The notes beneath the pieces are model-generated. The model was not told the origin of the DNA. It saw only the letters and a program-made list of their open reading frames with translations, and searched no databases. Source: Streptomyces brevispora (GTDB lineage: Bacteria > Actinomycetota > Actinomycetes > Streptomycetales > Streptomycetaceae). From it: 64,000 nucleotides of DNA. A program made the position numbers and the translations under genes. Each line of letters opens with the position of its first letter. Position 1 is the stretch's first letter. This document shows, one piece after another, positions 42,580 to 50,537 of the stretch. The stretch covers positions 5,084,001 through 5,148,000 of the forward strand of contig NZ_VIWW01000001.1 of assembly GCF_007829885.1 (NCBI RefSeq). Direction: 5' to 3'.

Positions 42580-43674
42580 ATGCGGGAACGGACGGACGGC
42601 ACGGTGGACGCGGAGGCGACGACGGGATCGGCCGCGGATTCGGCTGCGCGTCCCGGGCCGGAGGCGGGCGCGGGTGGGGGCGCGGGTCCTGTCTCGGATT
42701 CCGCTGTGGCGGGTGGCGCCGGAGCGGGTGGCGGGGCGGCGCGCTCGGGGCGGTGGCGGCGCGGGCGGGTGACGGCCGGGTTCGCCGCCTTGACGGCGGT
42801 GCTGCTGGTGTTCCCCCGGGTGGTGCCGAACACCCCGGGCCGGCTGGGCAGTCTGCTGGAAGCGTTCCTTCCGTGGCTGGGGCTGTGCGTCGTTCCGCTG
42901 CTGGCGGTGGCGCTGCTGCGGCGTTCGGCCACCGCGCTGGTCGCGTCGGTGCTGGCGGTGGCGTCGTGGGCGTACGCGTTCGGCGGGCTGTTCCTTCCGG
43001 CGCCCGCGCCCAGCGCACGCGACCTGGTCGTGGTGCAGCACAACGTCAGCGATGTGAACAAGGACCCGGCGGGGACCGCCCGCGCGCTGGCCGCCGCCCG
43101 CCCCGACCTCATCGCGCTGGAGGAACTGGTCCCGGACGCGCTTCCGGCGTACGAGAAGGCGCTCGCGCCGCAGTACCGGTTCCACGAGGTGCGCGGCACC
43201 GTCGGCATCTGGTCGAAGCTCCCGCTGTCCGGTACTCGTGTCGTGGACATCAGGCCGAAGGGCGTCGAGGAGGGCTGGAGCCGGGGCCTGCGGACCGTCG
43301 TCCACACCGCGCAGGGCGAGGTCGCGGCGTACGTCGCCCATCTGCCGTCCATCCGGTTCGGCGCGGGCGGCTTCGGGTCGGCGCGCAGGGACGAGAGCGC
43401 GCATCTGCTGGGCCGCGCGATCGCCGCCGAGACGGTCTCCAAGGTCATCGTGCTCGGCGATCTCAACAGCACGGTGGATGACCGGGGGTTGACTCCGTTG
43501 ACATCTCAACTCCACGTGCCAGAAAGCGGGTTCGCCTTCAGCTTCCCGGCATCCTTCCCCGTGGCCCGTATCGATCAGGTCCTCGTCCGCTCGGCCGCGG
43601 TCGGCGCGATCCAGGCGCTGCCCGCGACGGGGAGCGACCATCTGCCGGTGCTGGCACGGGTGTTGCTGGACTGA
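42580..43674 (+). CDS. Membrane-anchored endonuclease/exonuclease/phosphatase (EEP) family protein
   Basis: Protein of 364 residues. A Gly/Ala-rich N terminus (1-60) is followed by three membrane helices (about 64-84, 90-110, 118-140) and an outward-facing EEP domain. The motifs VVQHNVSD (metal Asn), LIALEELVPD (metal Glu), VAAYVAHLPS (His), VIVLGDLNST (Asp/Asn) and the final GSDHLPVLARV (Asp-His) keep the DNase I-like catalytic set. Substrates in this family range from nucleic acids to phospholipids and inositol phosphates, so the role is open. It has its own start 53 bp after the cupin-like pseudogene. Confidence 0.88.
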   Translation: MRERTDGTVDAEATTGSAADSAARPGPEAGAGGGAGPVSDSAVAGGAGAGGGAARSGRWRRGRVTAGFAALTAVLLVFPRVVPNTPGRLGSLLEAFLPWLGLCVVPLLAVALLRRSATALVASVLAVASWAYAFGGLFLPAPAPSARDLVVVQHNVSDVNKDPAGTARALAAARPDLIALEELVPDALPAYEKALAPQYRFHEVRGTVGIWSKLPLSGTRVVDIRPKGVEEGWSRGLRTVVHTAQGEVAAYVAHLPSIRFGAGGFGSARRDESAHLLGRAIAAETVSKVIVLGDLNSTVDDRGLTPLTSQLHVPESGFAFSFPASFPVARIDQVLVRSAAVGAIQALPATGSDHLPVLARVLLD

Positions 43675-43770
43675 GGCTCGGGAAGCCCAGTCCCGTGGCG
43701 GGCGGGCAGGGGCCTTGGCGGCGGGGCGGAGCCCTTCTCGTGCTGCACGTAAACGGGGCAACTCTGCAAT

Positions 43771-44019
43771 GTGAGCAGTTACTCCGACAGGCCGATCTGC
43801 GCCGTGTTCTTCAACGACACCGGGGCCGCCCACTCGATGCGCCTCAAGCTGTCGACCAACTACACGAGCATTCCGGACGTCGAGGACTCGGGGACGTTCA
43901 GCAGCTACGCCGGTCCGCTCTACCAGAACCGCGGGTACTGCGGGCAGACGTACTCGTACATGAAGGCCGGCACGAAGGTCGTCGTCGACAACTACATGAC
44001 CGTCGGCGCATGCAACTGA
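43771..44019 (+). CDS. Small SapA-like secreted-protein remnant
   Basis: GTG 43771 opens an 82-codon frame: FFNDTGAAHSMRLKLSTNYT, VEDSGTFSSYAGPLY and Cys residues in GYCGQTYSY and VGACN. Actinomycete spore-associated (SapA-like) proteins have a similar SGxFxYYAGP segment. The frame runs upstream only to a TAA at 43750, adding GQLCN, so there is no signal peptide. Either the 5' end was lost or an upstream frameshift hides it. The stop overlaps the next gene by 10 bp. Confidence 0.45.
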   Translation: MSSYSDRPICAVFFNDTGAAHSMRLKLSTNYTSIPDVEDSGTFSSYAGPLYQNRGYCGQTYSYMKAGTKVVVDNYMTVGACN

Positions 44020-44564
44020 CGCGATTCCGTCGGCCTGTGCCGCGCTCCATCACCTGGAGCGCTGCACTGCTGGGCGCCGTGCTGGTCACGGGATGCTCAA
44101 GCTCTTCTCCGTCCGATACCCCGCCGCAGGCCCCCGCCGTGATTCCCTCGGTCTCCCCTCCTGCCGCGTCGAGCGGTGCGCCGAGCGCTCCGGAGACGGA
44201 TGCGGATGCGGGCGCGGACTCGGATACGGACGTGGAGGCCAGTGCGGAACCGTCGCCGGTCGTCAGCCATATGGGGAAGACCAAGGTCGTCACGCTCGGG
44301 GATGTGGAGGTCCGGGCCACTCGCGGCGCGATCGGCTTCACTGTGGCCTGTAATTACCTCAACAGCAGAAGCCAGACCCTCAATATCAAGGTCACCGTCA
44401 GCATTGGCGACGGCAAGGAATGGGTGCGGAGGACCAATTTCGACTTTCCGCACCTGGCGGCTGGCCAGACGGGCAGAGGTTCCACCACCGTTATGGGGGA
44501 TTTCCCCGAAGGTGAATCCCCGGACGATCCGAAGATCTATATCGACTCGGTCATCGAGTACTGA
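44010..44564 (+). CDS. Putative lipoprotein
   Basis: Protein of 184 residues from ATG 44010. A basic start (QLTRFRRPVPRS) and a hydrophobic stretch lead to the lipobox LVTGC (Cys29), followed by a Ser/Pro/Asp-rich linker (about 30-85). The C-terminal domain (VVTLGDVEVRATRGAIGFTV to GDFPEGESPDD) looks like an all-beta, immunoglobulin-like fold. The signal suggests export and anchoring on the outer face of the membrane. The overlap with the small gene upstream suggests joint translation. Function unknown. Confidence 0.8.
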   Translation: MQLTRFRRPVPRSITWSAALLGAVLVTGCSSSSPSDTPPQAPAVIPSVSPPAASSGAPSAPETDADAGADSDTDVEASAEPSPVVSHMGKTKVVTLGDVEVRATRGAIGFTVACNYLNSRSQTLNIKVTVSIGDGKEWVRRTNFDFPHLAAGQTGRGSTTVMGDFPEGESPDDPKIYIDSVIEY

Positions 44565-44604
44565 GATCTCGCTCTATTTCCCGCGCTCCATATCCCATAC
44601 CCCA

Positions 44605-44639
44605 TACACATACCCCGCACGCCGTGCGGGGTATGTGTA
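44605..44639. terminator. Bidirectional hairpin terminator
   Basis: A perfect 16-bp stem (44605-44620 with 44624-44639) and a 3-nt loop gcc, 40 bp after the lipoprotein stop. It separates this gene from the convergent response regulator. Confidence 0.85.
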
Positions 44640-44829
44640 GTTTTCGACAGTGCGAACTGTGCGAGGCGAAGATCGCGCTGTTCAGTCGCTGCCTGGGCGC
44701 CGACGCCACACTCATTGCGATGCGGCGGCCCCGCGGGAGTTCGCGGAAGTCCGCTGCCTGGGCGCGTGCCGGCCGAGGGTCGCCGCGCGCGCTCCTGGCA
44801 AACGCTGAACGGGGGTCTGTACAACGCAC
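44640..44829. other. Intergenic, no gene seen
   Basis: The 190 bp between the terminator and the response regulator stop hold only short open frames without family features. Confidence 0.5.
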
Positions 44830-45489
44830 TCAGGTCACCAGGCCCTGGCGGTAGGCGTAGACGACTGCCTGGACGCGGTCGCGGAGCTGGAGTTTGGTGA
44901 GGATGCGGGAGACGAAGGTCTTGACGGTCTCCTGGCTGATGACGAGGGCCACGGCGATCTCGCTGTTGGAGAGGCCGTCCGCGATGAGGCGCAGGACCTG
45001 TAGTTCGCGGGGGGTCAGCGGGACTTCGTGCGGCGTGCCCTCGGCGGGTCGGATCCGGGCGGCGTACCTGCCGACGAGCTGGCGTGTCACCTCGGGGTCC
45101 AGCAGTGCGGCGCCCGAGGCCACGGTCCGGATGCCGTGCAGCAGCCTGTCCGGGGGTGCGTCCTTGAGCAGGAACCCGCTCGCCCCGGCGCGCAGCGCCT
45201 CGTAGACGTACTCGTCCAGGTTGAACGTGGTCACCACGAGTACCTTGACGGGGTGCGGCACCCCGCTGCCGGCCAGCAGGCGGGTGGCCTCGATGCCGTC
45301 GAGGACCGGCATGCGGATGTCCATCACCACGACGTCCGGGCGCAGTTGACCGGCGAGGTCGACGGCGGTCTGCCCGTCCCCGCACTCGCCCGCGACCTCG
45401 AGGTCGGGCTGGGCGTCGATGATCGTGACCAGGCCGGTGCGGATCAGTATCTGATCGTCACAGACCAAAATCCGGACGGGTGCGCTCAC
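44830..45489 (-). CDS. NarL/LuxR family two-component response regulator
   Basis: Regulator of 219 residues from GTG 45489, overlapping the kinase stop. The receiver domain has VCDDQ, phospho-acceptor Asp in VVMDIRMPVLDG, the Thr of VVTTF and the Lys of FLLKDAPP. The LuxR HTH spans about 152-210 (LTPRELQVLRLIADGLSNSE, then VSRILTKLQLRDRVQ). It is third in an operon with the CPBP protease and the kinase. Confidence 0.93.
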   Translation of the reverse strand: MSAPVRILVCDDQILIRTGLVTIIDAQPDLEVAGECGDGQTAVDLAGQLRPDVVVMDIRMPVLDGIEATRLLAGSGVPHPVKVLVVTTFNLDEYVYEALRAGASGFLLKDAPPDRLLHGIRTVASGAALLDPEVTRQLVGRYAARIRPAEGTPHEVPLTPRELQVLRLIADGLSNSEIAVALVISQETVKTFVSRILTKLQLRDRVQAVVYAYRQGLVT

Positions 45490-46706
45490 GATGGGCTGCC
45501 AACGGGTATGCGCGCCCGTACGAGGAAGCCGCCGCCCGTGGTGCTGCCGGCGCTGAAGTCGCCGCCCACGATGACGACCCGCTCGCGCAGACCGGCCAGG
45601 CCCCGCCCGCCCCCGCCGACGGCCGCGATCCGCGAGCCGGAGCCGTCCGTGCTGACCTCCACGGTGATCTCCCTGTCGCTGTGCCGTACCTGGACCGAGG
45701 TCCGGCTTCCGCGAGCGTACTTGAGGGCGTTGGTCAGCGCTTCCTGCACCACTCGGTAGGCCACCAGGTCGGCGCTGCCGGGCGACGCCGGCGGTGTGCC
45801 CTCCTCGGTGAACTCCACCGGCTGCCCGGTCCGGCGTGTCTGTTCCACAAGGCTGAGGACTTTGCCGACGGCCGGCGTCCTGGACTCCCTGGCCTCCGCC
45901 GTCCAGGTGCTGGTGCCGTGGTCGGGGTTGAGCAGGTCGAGCAGGTGCCGCAGATCGGTGATGGCCCGTCGGCCGGTGTCGCTGATGGCGGTCAGGGACT
46001 CCTCGAGCCGGTCGGGTACGGCGGTCAGATAGCGGGCTGCCTCGGCCTGTACGACCATCGCCGTCACGTGGTGGGTCACCACGTCGTGCAACTCGTTGGC
46101 GATACGGGCCCGTTCGGCGGCGCGGGTCTCTGCGGCGACGCGCTTGCGGCGTTCGCCCTCGGCGATCCTCGTGGTGCGCAGCCAGCCGCCGGCGCCCCAC
46201 GCGAGGGCCAGGGCCAGGAAGAACGTCACAAACTCTTCCGGTGACTCGCCCCTGCCGAGCCGGGAAAGCGCCACCGCCAGCGGCACGTAGGCCACGGAGA
46301 GCGCCAGCACGCAAGCCCGCCGGCGCCGGTCCAGATGGGACCCGGCGCTCAGCAGCGCGATGGGCAGTGCAGCCCCCGAGAACGTGTGGTAGCCGCGCAG
46401 TTGGTCGACGGCGAAGCCGCACGACACCAGAACGAGAGTGACCAGCGGCCACCGTCGGCGCACCGTGAGTGGGAGACTTGTGAGGAGGACCGCTACGAGT
46501 GTCAGTACGTCGTAAGGGCGGATCGGCACGCCGCCGAGCACCGTTCCGTTGCTGCGGAGCACCGGCAGGAACGAACCGACCAGGAACAGCACTCCTAGTG
46601 GAAGATCCCGGATGGTGACATCGAGTCGGTGCCACCTCCCGCCCAGTCGGCGCCCCGCCTCCTCCAGACGGCCCCAGTCCTGGCCGGCCCGCTGAAGGAT
46701 GATCAC
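45486..46706 (-). CDS. Sensor histidine kinase (HisKA_3 type)
   Basis: Kinase of 406 residues from GTG 46706, which overlaps the CPBP stop. Five or six N-terminal membrane helices (about 35-160) are followed by a short coiled coil and the dimerisation/phospho-acceptor segment RIANELHDVVTHHVTAMVVQ, with the conserved His-Asp pair. The HATPase part has VVQEALTNALKYA and GGGRGLAGLRERV. This is the NarL-partner kinase class common in Streptomyces. The signal is unknown; physical coupling to the protease suggests membrane or envelope stress. Confidence 0.92.
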   Translation of the reverse strand: MIILQRAGQDWGRLEEAGRRLGGRWHRLDVTIRDLPLGVLFLVGSFLPVLRSNGTVLGGVPIRPYDVLTLVAVLLTSLPLTVRRRWPLVTLVLVSCGFAVDQLRGYHTFSGAALPIALLSAGSHLDRRRRACVLALSVAYVPLAVALSRLGRGESPEEFVTFFLALALAWGAGGWLRTTRIAEGERRKRVAAETRAAERARIANELHDVVTHHVTAMVVQAEAARYLTAVPDRLEESLTAISDTGRRAITDLRHLLDLLNPDHGTSTWTAEARESRTPAVGKVLSLVEQTRRTGQPVEFTEEGTPPASPGSADLVAYRVVQEALTNALKYARGSRTSVQVRHSDREITVEVSTDGSGSRIAAVGGGGRGLAGLRERVVIVGGDFSAGSTTGGGFLVRARIPVGSPS

Positions 46707-47536
46707 CGGGCAAGGGTAGCGAGGGTGCTGACGCGCTCGGCACGCTGTCGCGGCACCATGGTGCCGCGCCGGTGGGCCAGCCACAGGAAGGCGATCGTCA
46801 GCAGGGTGCCGAACAGCATGGAGTACACGCTGGCTTCCGGGCCGAACTCACCGCCCGTGATCAGCGTCGCGCCCGACGTCGAGGCGTCCAGTAGTCCGTG
46901 CGTGGCGCCGTTGCCCGAGACCTGGGTGCCGAAGATGCCGGACTCGGCGAAGTTCCAGCCGAAGTGCAGGCCGATCGGCAGCCAGAGGGTGCGGGTGGCG
47001 GCGTACGCGGCGGCCAGCATGCCGCCGGCCTCGATCGCGATGGCGAGGGCACCCAGCAGGGTGGCGTCCTTGTTGAGCAGGTGGGCCGCGCCGAACAGCA
47101 CACCGGACAGCGTCAACGCGATGTACGTGCCCAGACCTCGCTCCACGAGGCGGAAGAGCAGGCCGCGGAATATCAGCTCCTCGGTCACGGAGGCGCCGGC
47201 CATGAAGCCGACCAGCCCGATCATGCCGGTCACCGAGCCGAAGCCGTGGACCTCGTAGTCACCAAGAAAGTAGATGTTCGCGATGACGGCCCCGAACATC
47301 GCAACGCCGATGACCAGGCCCCGGAAGAGCGACCCTCGCGCACCCTCCCGGGCCAGCTCCACGACCGGGCGCCGCTCGGTGTGTCCCACGGCCCACCGGT
47401 AGACGAACACCGAGAGCGCGACCGTCAGCCCGCCCAAAAGGAGCGAAAGCCATGGGTTGTCCTGCACCGCGGTGACGCTCTGACCACCGACCGCGCCGAC
47501 CGCTACCACGGCCAGGATCTGCCACACCAGTTTCAT
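46703..47536 (-). CDS. CPBP family intramembrane metalloprotease
   Basis: CAAX/bacteriocin-processing-type membrane protease of 277 residues. I start it at ATG 47536 (MKLVWQILAVVAVG), with GGAG upstream; the frame stays open to 47614. Eight predicted helices. The motif EELIFRGLLFRLVER (the EExxxR pair), GVLFGAAHLLN (His) and LPIGLHFGWNFAES (His/Asn) form the metal-binding active site. It is first in the three-gene operon with the kinase and regulator, and may process a signal or protect against a peptide. Confidence 0.9.
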   Translation of the reverse strand: MKLVWQILAVVAVGAVGGQSVTAVQDNPWLSLLLGGLTVALSVFVYRWAVGHTERRPVVELAREGARGSLFRGLVIGVAMFGAVIANIYFLGDYEVHGFGSVTGMIGLVGFMAGASVTEELIFRGLLFRLVERGLGTYIALTLSGVLFGAAHLLNKDATLLGALAIAIEAGGMLAAAYAATRTLWLPIGLHFGWNFAESGIFGTQVSGNGATHGLLDASTSGATLITGGEFGPEASVYSMLFGTLLTIAFLWLAHRRGTMVPRQRAERVSTLATLAR

Positions 47537-47739
47537 GACGACTCCTTCGTCCCCCGCAGCCGAAGCGCCGCGGCTGAACGGAACGCTACGGATCCGGTGA
47601 TCAATAGTCGTCACCTCACAGAGGACACCTGCACGTAGCTCTCACGGGGGACGAACCCATTCGCAGCCGCTGCGTGAGAACCAGGGTGTTCCCTACTGGA
47701 AGACGTCTGCGGACGTGTCTTGCGATCAGACATCTCGCA

Positions 47740-47777
47740 CGGAAGATTTCAAGTGCAGCGGAAGATTTCAAGTCCAG
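47740..47777. repeat. 19-bp tandem duplication
   Basis: cggaagatttcaagtgcag (47740-47758) is followed directly by a copy with one change (47759-47777). It lies just past the stop of the IS3 remnant and may mark the old element end. The stretch 47537-47739 holds no other feature. Confidence 0.7.
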
Positions 47778-47793
47778 TGAGACGGTCGTGACG

Positions 47794-48114
47794 CTATGAG
47801 GTTTGTGGTGCTGACTCCCTGCGCTTGGCTGGATCGTTGATCCATGCCTTTGGGGGTATCTCGGGTGGTCGGGGGCGGCGGCCGAAGCGTTCGGGGTGGC
47901 GGGCGTATGCCTCGGCGAGGGTGACCGCGCGCTGGTCGCGGACCTCCTCGGCGGTTCCGAAGTGGACGGAGGCGGGGGTGTGCCGGCCGATGCCCGAATG
48001 CCGGTGCTCGTGGTTGTAGTACGCGGTGAACGCGTCGAACCACTCGCGGGCGTGGGCCAGCGAATCGAACCGCTCGGGGTGGTCCGCCATGTTCTTCGTA
48101 GGCGGGCTCGGGCG
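47794..48114 (-). pseudogene. IS3-family OrfB, C-terminal fragment
   Basis: Minus-strand codons ADHPERFDSLAHAREWFDAF, YYNHEHRHSGIGRHTPAS and FGTAEEVRDQRAVTLAEAYA end at 47794: the terminal third of an IS3-family integrase, with the H-R-H-S-G-I signature. The DDE core is missing; the frame becomes unrelated beyond about 48114. It lies just upstream of the marR promoter. Confidence 0.85.
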
Positions 48115-48126
48115 CCAGCCGTCAGA

Positions 48127-48165
48127 ATACCTATATTGACATAGGTATATGGGTGTACTTATAGT
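48127..48165 (+). promoter_or_regulatory. marR promoter with overlapping palindromic operator
   Basis: -35 TTGACA at 48136-48141 and -10 TATAGT at 48160-48165, 18 bp apart. The inverted repeat ATACCTAT-N6-ATAGGTAT (48127-48134 with 48141-48148) straddles the -35 box, so bound repressor would block polymerase. The predicted transcript start falls on about 48172, the GTG of marR. This is one of the clearest promoters in the window and is locally AT-rich. Confidence 0.8.
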
Positions 48166-48171
48166 CGCCGT

Positions 48172-48642
48172 GTGCTCGCCTCCAGCGCCTCCGGCCCGCA
48201 GAACGACCACGTGGCCTCCGTGCTCGTGGCGGTTCTGCCTACGTTGAACAGGGTGCTCGAGCGGCGGATGGCCCAGGACTTCCCGCATCCGACGTTGCCG
48301 GAGGGGCAGCTCACCCTGCTGCGGCTTGTCGAGGAGCGCGCGGGCATCACGGTCCGTGACGCGGCGGACGCCCTGCTGATGAAGTCGAACAACGTCAGCG
48401 CCCTCGTCTCCCAGCTCACCGATCTGGGGCTGCTGGAGCGCAGGCGGGATGCCGTCGACAAGCGGGTCGCTCATCTGCACCCCACGGCTCTGGCCGCGGA
48501 GCGGCTCGCCGAAGCGCGGGGGCTGAAGGAAGCCCACATGGCGCGGCTGCTGGAGACCCTCACCGACGGGGAGCAGGACGCCCTCGGTGCGGCCTGTGGC
48601 GCGCTGCTGGCGTTGACCCGGCACTTCTACCCCGCCGACTGA
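48172..48642 (+). CDS. MarR family transcriptional regulator
   Basis: Winged-helix repressor of 156 residues from GTG 48172. The core shows LPEGQLTLLRLVEERAG (helices 2-3), VRDAADALLMKSNNVSALVS (recognition helix) and the wing LERRRDAVDKRVAHLHPT. It lies upstream of an EmrB-type pump on the same strand, and an operator overlaps its own promoter, so autoregulation with control of the pump is likely. The GTG coincides with the predicted transcript start, so the mRNA may be leaderless. Confidence 0.9.
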   Translation: MLASSASGPQNDHVASVLVAVLPTLNRVLERRMAQDFPHPTLPEGQLTLLRLVEERAGITVRDAADALLMKSNNVSALVSQLTDLGLLERRRDAVDKRVAHLHPTALAAERLAEARGLKEAHMARLLETLTDGEQDALGAACGALLALTRHFYPAD

Positions 48643-48824
48643 CCTTCCGGCACCTGTTCTCCGGCGCGAGCGACCGGTCCCGTGCGCTGCCCGCACGTCG
48701 ACCGCGCCGTCGCCCCGCCGCGCTGTCCCCCCGGTGGCCGCACGCCGCCGTATCTCCGCCTGTGCCGAAGGCCTTGATCCATCTCTCGACTTCTCGACGT
48801 TCTCACCACAGACAAGGCACCCGC

Positions 48825-50417
48825 ATGCCCTCCACACCCGTGGACCACGCCACTCTGCACGCTCCGTCGCCACTGGGCACCGAGCGGGGCAGGCGCTCCA
48901 ACCCGTGGCTGACGCTGATCGCTGTCGCGATCGGCCTCTTCATGGTCAACCTCGATGGATCCGTGGTCTCGATCGCGAACCCGGAGATCGGCCGGGACCT
49001 GCACGCGTCCACCGCCGACCTCCAGTGGGTCACCAACTCCTACCTGGTCGCCATGGCCGCCGCCCTGATCCTGGGCGGCAAGCTGGGTGACCGGTTCGGG
49101 CGGCGCACGTACTACATGGCCGGAGTCGCGGGCTTCGTCGTGGCCTCCGTCATGATCGGCCTGATCGGCTCCATCGAAGGCGTGGTCGCCTTCCGCGCGC
49201 TGCAGGGACTCTGCGCCGCGCTGTTGATCCCCAACACGCTCGGCTTGCTGCGTGCGGTTTTCCCGCCGCAGAAGTTCGGCATGGCGGTGGGCCTGTGGGC
49301 CATGGTGGCCTCCTGCTCGACCGCGCTCGGACCGATCGTCGGCGGCCTGCTGATCGAGCACGTCAACTGGGAGTCGGTGTTCTACATCAACGCGCCCATC
49401 GGTGTAGCGACCCTGGTCTTCAGCGCGTTCGTCCTGCCGGAGAGCAAGGACTCCACCGGCCGCCACCGCTTCGACATGCCCGGTGTGATCCTGCTGGCGC
49501 TCGGCCTGGTGGCGGTGGTCTTCGGCGTGATCAAGGGTGAGACCTGGGGCTGGGCCTCGGGAGGAACGCTGGGCTCCCTCGCCGCCGGACTGGTCCTGCT
49601 GGTGCTCTTCGGGTGGTACGAGACCCGTGTCCGGCACCCGCTGCTGCCCATGCGGCTGTTCCGCAGCCCGGCGCTGACCATCGGCACCCTCGTCACCGCG
49701 ATCAACTTCTTCGTGCTGCTCGGTGTCATCTTCTTCCTGATGCTGTACCTGCAGAACGTCCGGGGCCTGACCCCGGTCGAGGTGGGCGTGCGCACCCTGC
49801 CGCTGAGTCTGGCCTCTGTGGTCGCGGCACCGCTGGGCGCGGCGCTGACCGAGCGGTTCGGTGCGCGTCTGTCCATGCCGCTGGGCATGCTGCTGGAGGC
49901 GGTGGCGTCCCTGTGGATGCTGACGTGGGACGTGCACTCCTCGTACGCGGCCATGTGGCCGCCGTTCGTGCTGCTCGGTCTGGGTGTGGGCATGGTCATG
50001 TCGGCGTCCTCGGATGCGATCGTCGGCAACGCACCCGTCAGGGACGGCGGTGTGGCGAGCGGCCTGCAGTCCACCGCACTGCAGATCGGCGGCGCCCTCG
50101 GCACGTCCGTACTGGTCTCGCTGATCAGCAGCCGCGTGGGCTCGACGCTTGTCGGCGAGCTGACCGGCGCCGGAGTGCCGGCCTCCGCGGCGCATGGCTT
50201 CGAGGAGGCGAAGGACGCCGTGGCGATGGGCGTGGCGCCCGTCGCGGACGGCATGCCCGCGCAGCTGAGGGCCGCCGTCGTCGAGGGCAGCGGCCACGCC
50301 TTCATGAACGGTGTGCACGCCGCTGTTCTCGTCACCGCCGTCCTGTGCGTCGTGGGTGCCCTGCTGGCCGCCGTCGGCCTGCGCCGCGGCGCCAACTCGC
50401 CCGCCCTCGACGGCTGA
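48825..50417 (+). CDS. MFS efflux transporter, DHA2 (EmrB/QacA) family
   Basis: Multidrug-type pump of 530 residues with 14 predicted membrane helices, starting at ATG 48825. FMVNLDGSVVSIANPEIGRD in helix 1 and GGKLGDRFGRRTYY in loop 2-3 are standard for the family, and motif C (ALGPIVGGLLIE) in helix 5 marks an exporter. It follows marR by 183 bp on the same strand and is probably under its control. The substrate is not deducible. Confidence 0.9.
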   Translation: MPSTPVDHATLHAPSPLGTERGRRSNPWLTLIAVAIGLFMVNLDGSVVSIANPEIGRDLHASTADLQWVTNSYLVAMAAALILGGKLGDRFGRRTYYMAGVAGFVVASVMIGLIGSIEGVVAFRALQGLCAALLIPNTLGLLRAVFPPQKFGMAVGLWAMVASCSTALGPIVGGLLIEHVNWESVFYINAPIGVATLVFSAFVLPESKDSTGRHRFDMPGVILLALGLVAVVFGVIKGETWGWASGGTLGSLAAGLVLLVLFGWYETRVRHPLLPMRLFRSPALTIGTLVTAINFFVLLGVIFFLMLYLQNVRGLTPVEVGVRTLPLSLASVVAAPLGAALTERFGARLSMPLGMLLEAVASLWMLTWDVHSSYAAMWPPFVLLGLGVGMVMSASSDAIVGNAPVRDGGVASGLQSTALQIGGALGTSVLVSLISSRVGSTLVGELTGAGVPASAAHGFEEAKDAVAMGVAPVADGMPAQLRAAVVEGSGHAFMNGVHAAVLVTAVLCVVGALLAAVGLRRGANSPALDG

Positions 50418-50453
50418 AGGCGGGTCGGGCGGAGAGGTGGGCCCAGGCCGGGC

Positions 50454-50499
50454 GCACGGCCCGTCTGCCGTGCTTCGGTGTGCGGCAGGCGGGCCGTGC
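50454..50499. terminator. Bidirectional hairpin between convergent MFS genes
   Basis: A 17-bp stem (50454-50470 with 50483-50499, one G-T pair) and a 12-nt loop, placed between the convergent stops at 50417 and 50538. Confidence 0.85.
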
Positions 50500-50537
50500 A
50501 CGTCGACCGTCCCGGTGACGTCCAGAAGTGGCGGAGG

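Noticed and set aside
42343..43833. Minus-strand frame of 496 codons opposite the EEP gene
   Set aside because: Arg/His/Gly-rich and antisense to a protein with a complete EEP catalytic set.
48627..50501. Minus-strand frame of 624 codons opposite the DHA2 pump
   Set aside because: Low-complexity His/Gln/Gly/Arg sequence antisense to a 14-helix transporter.
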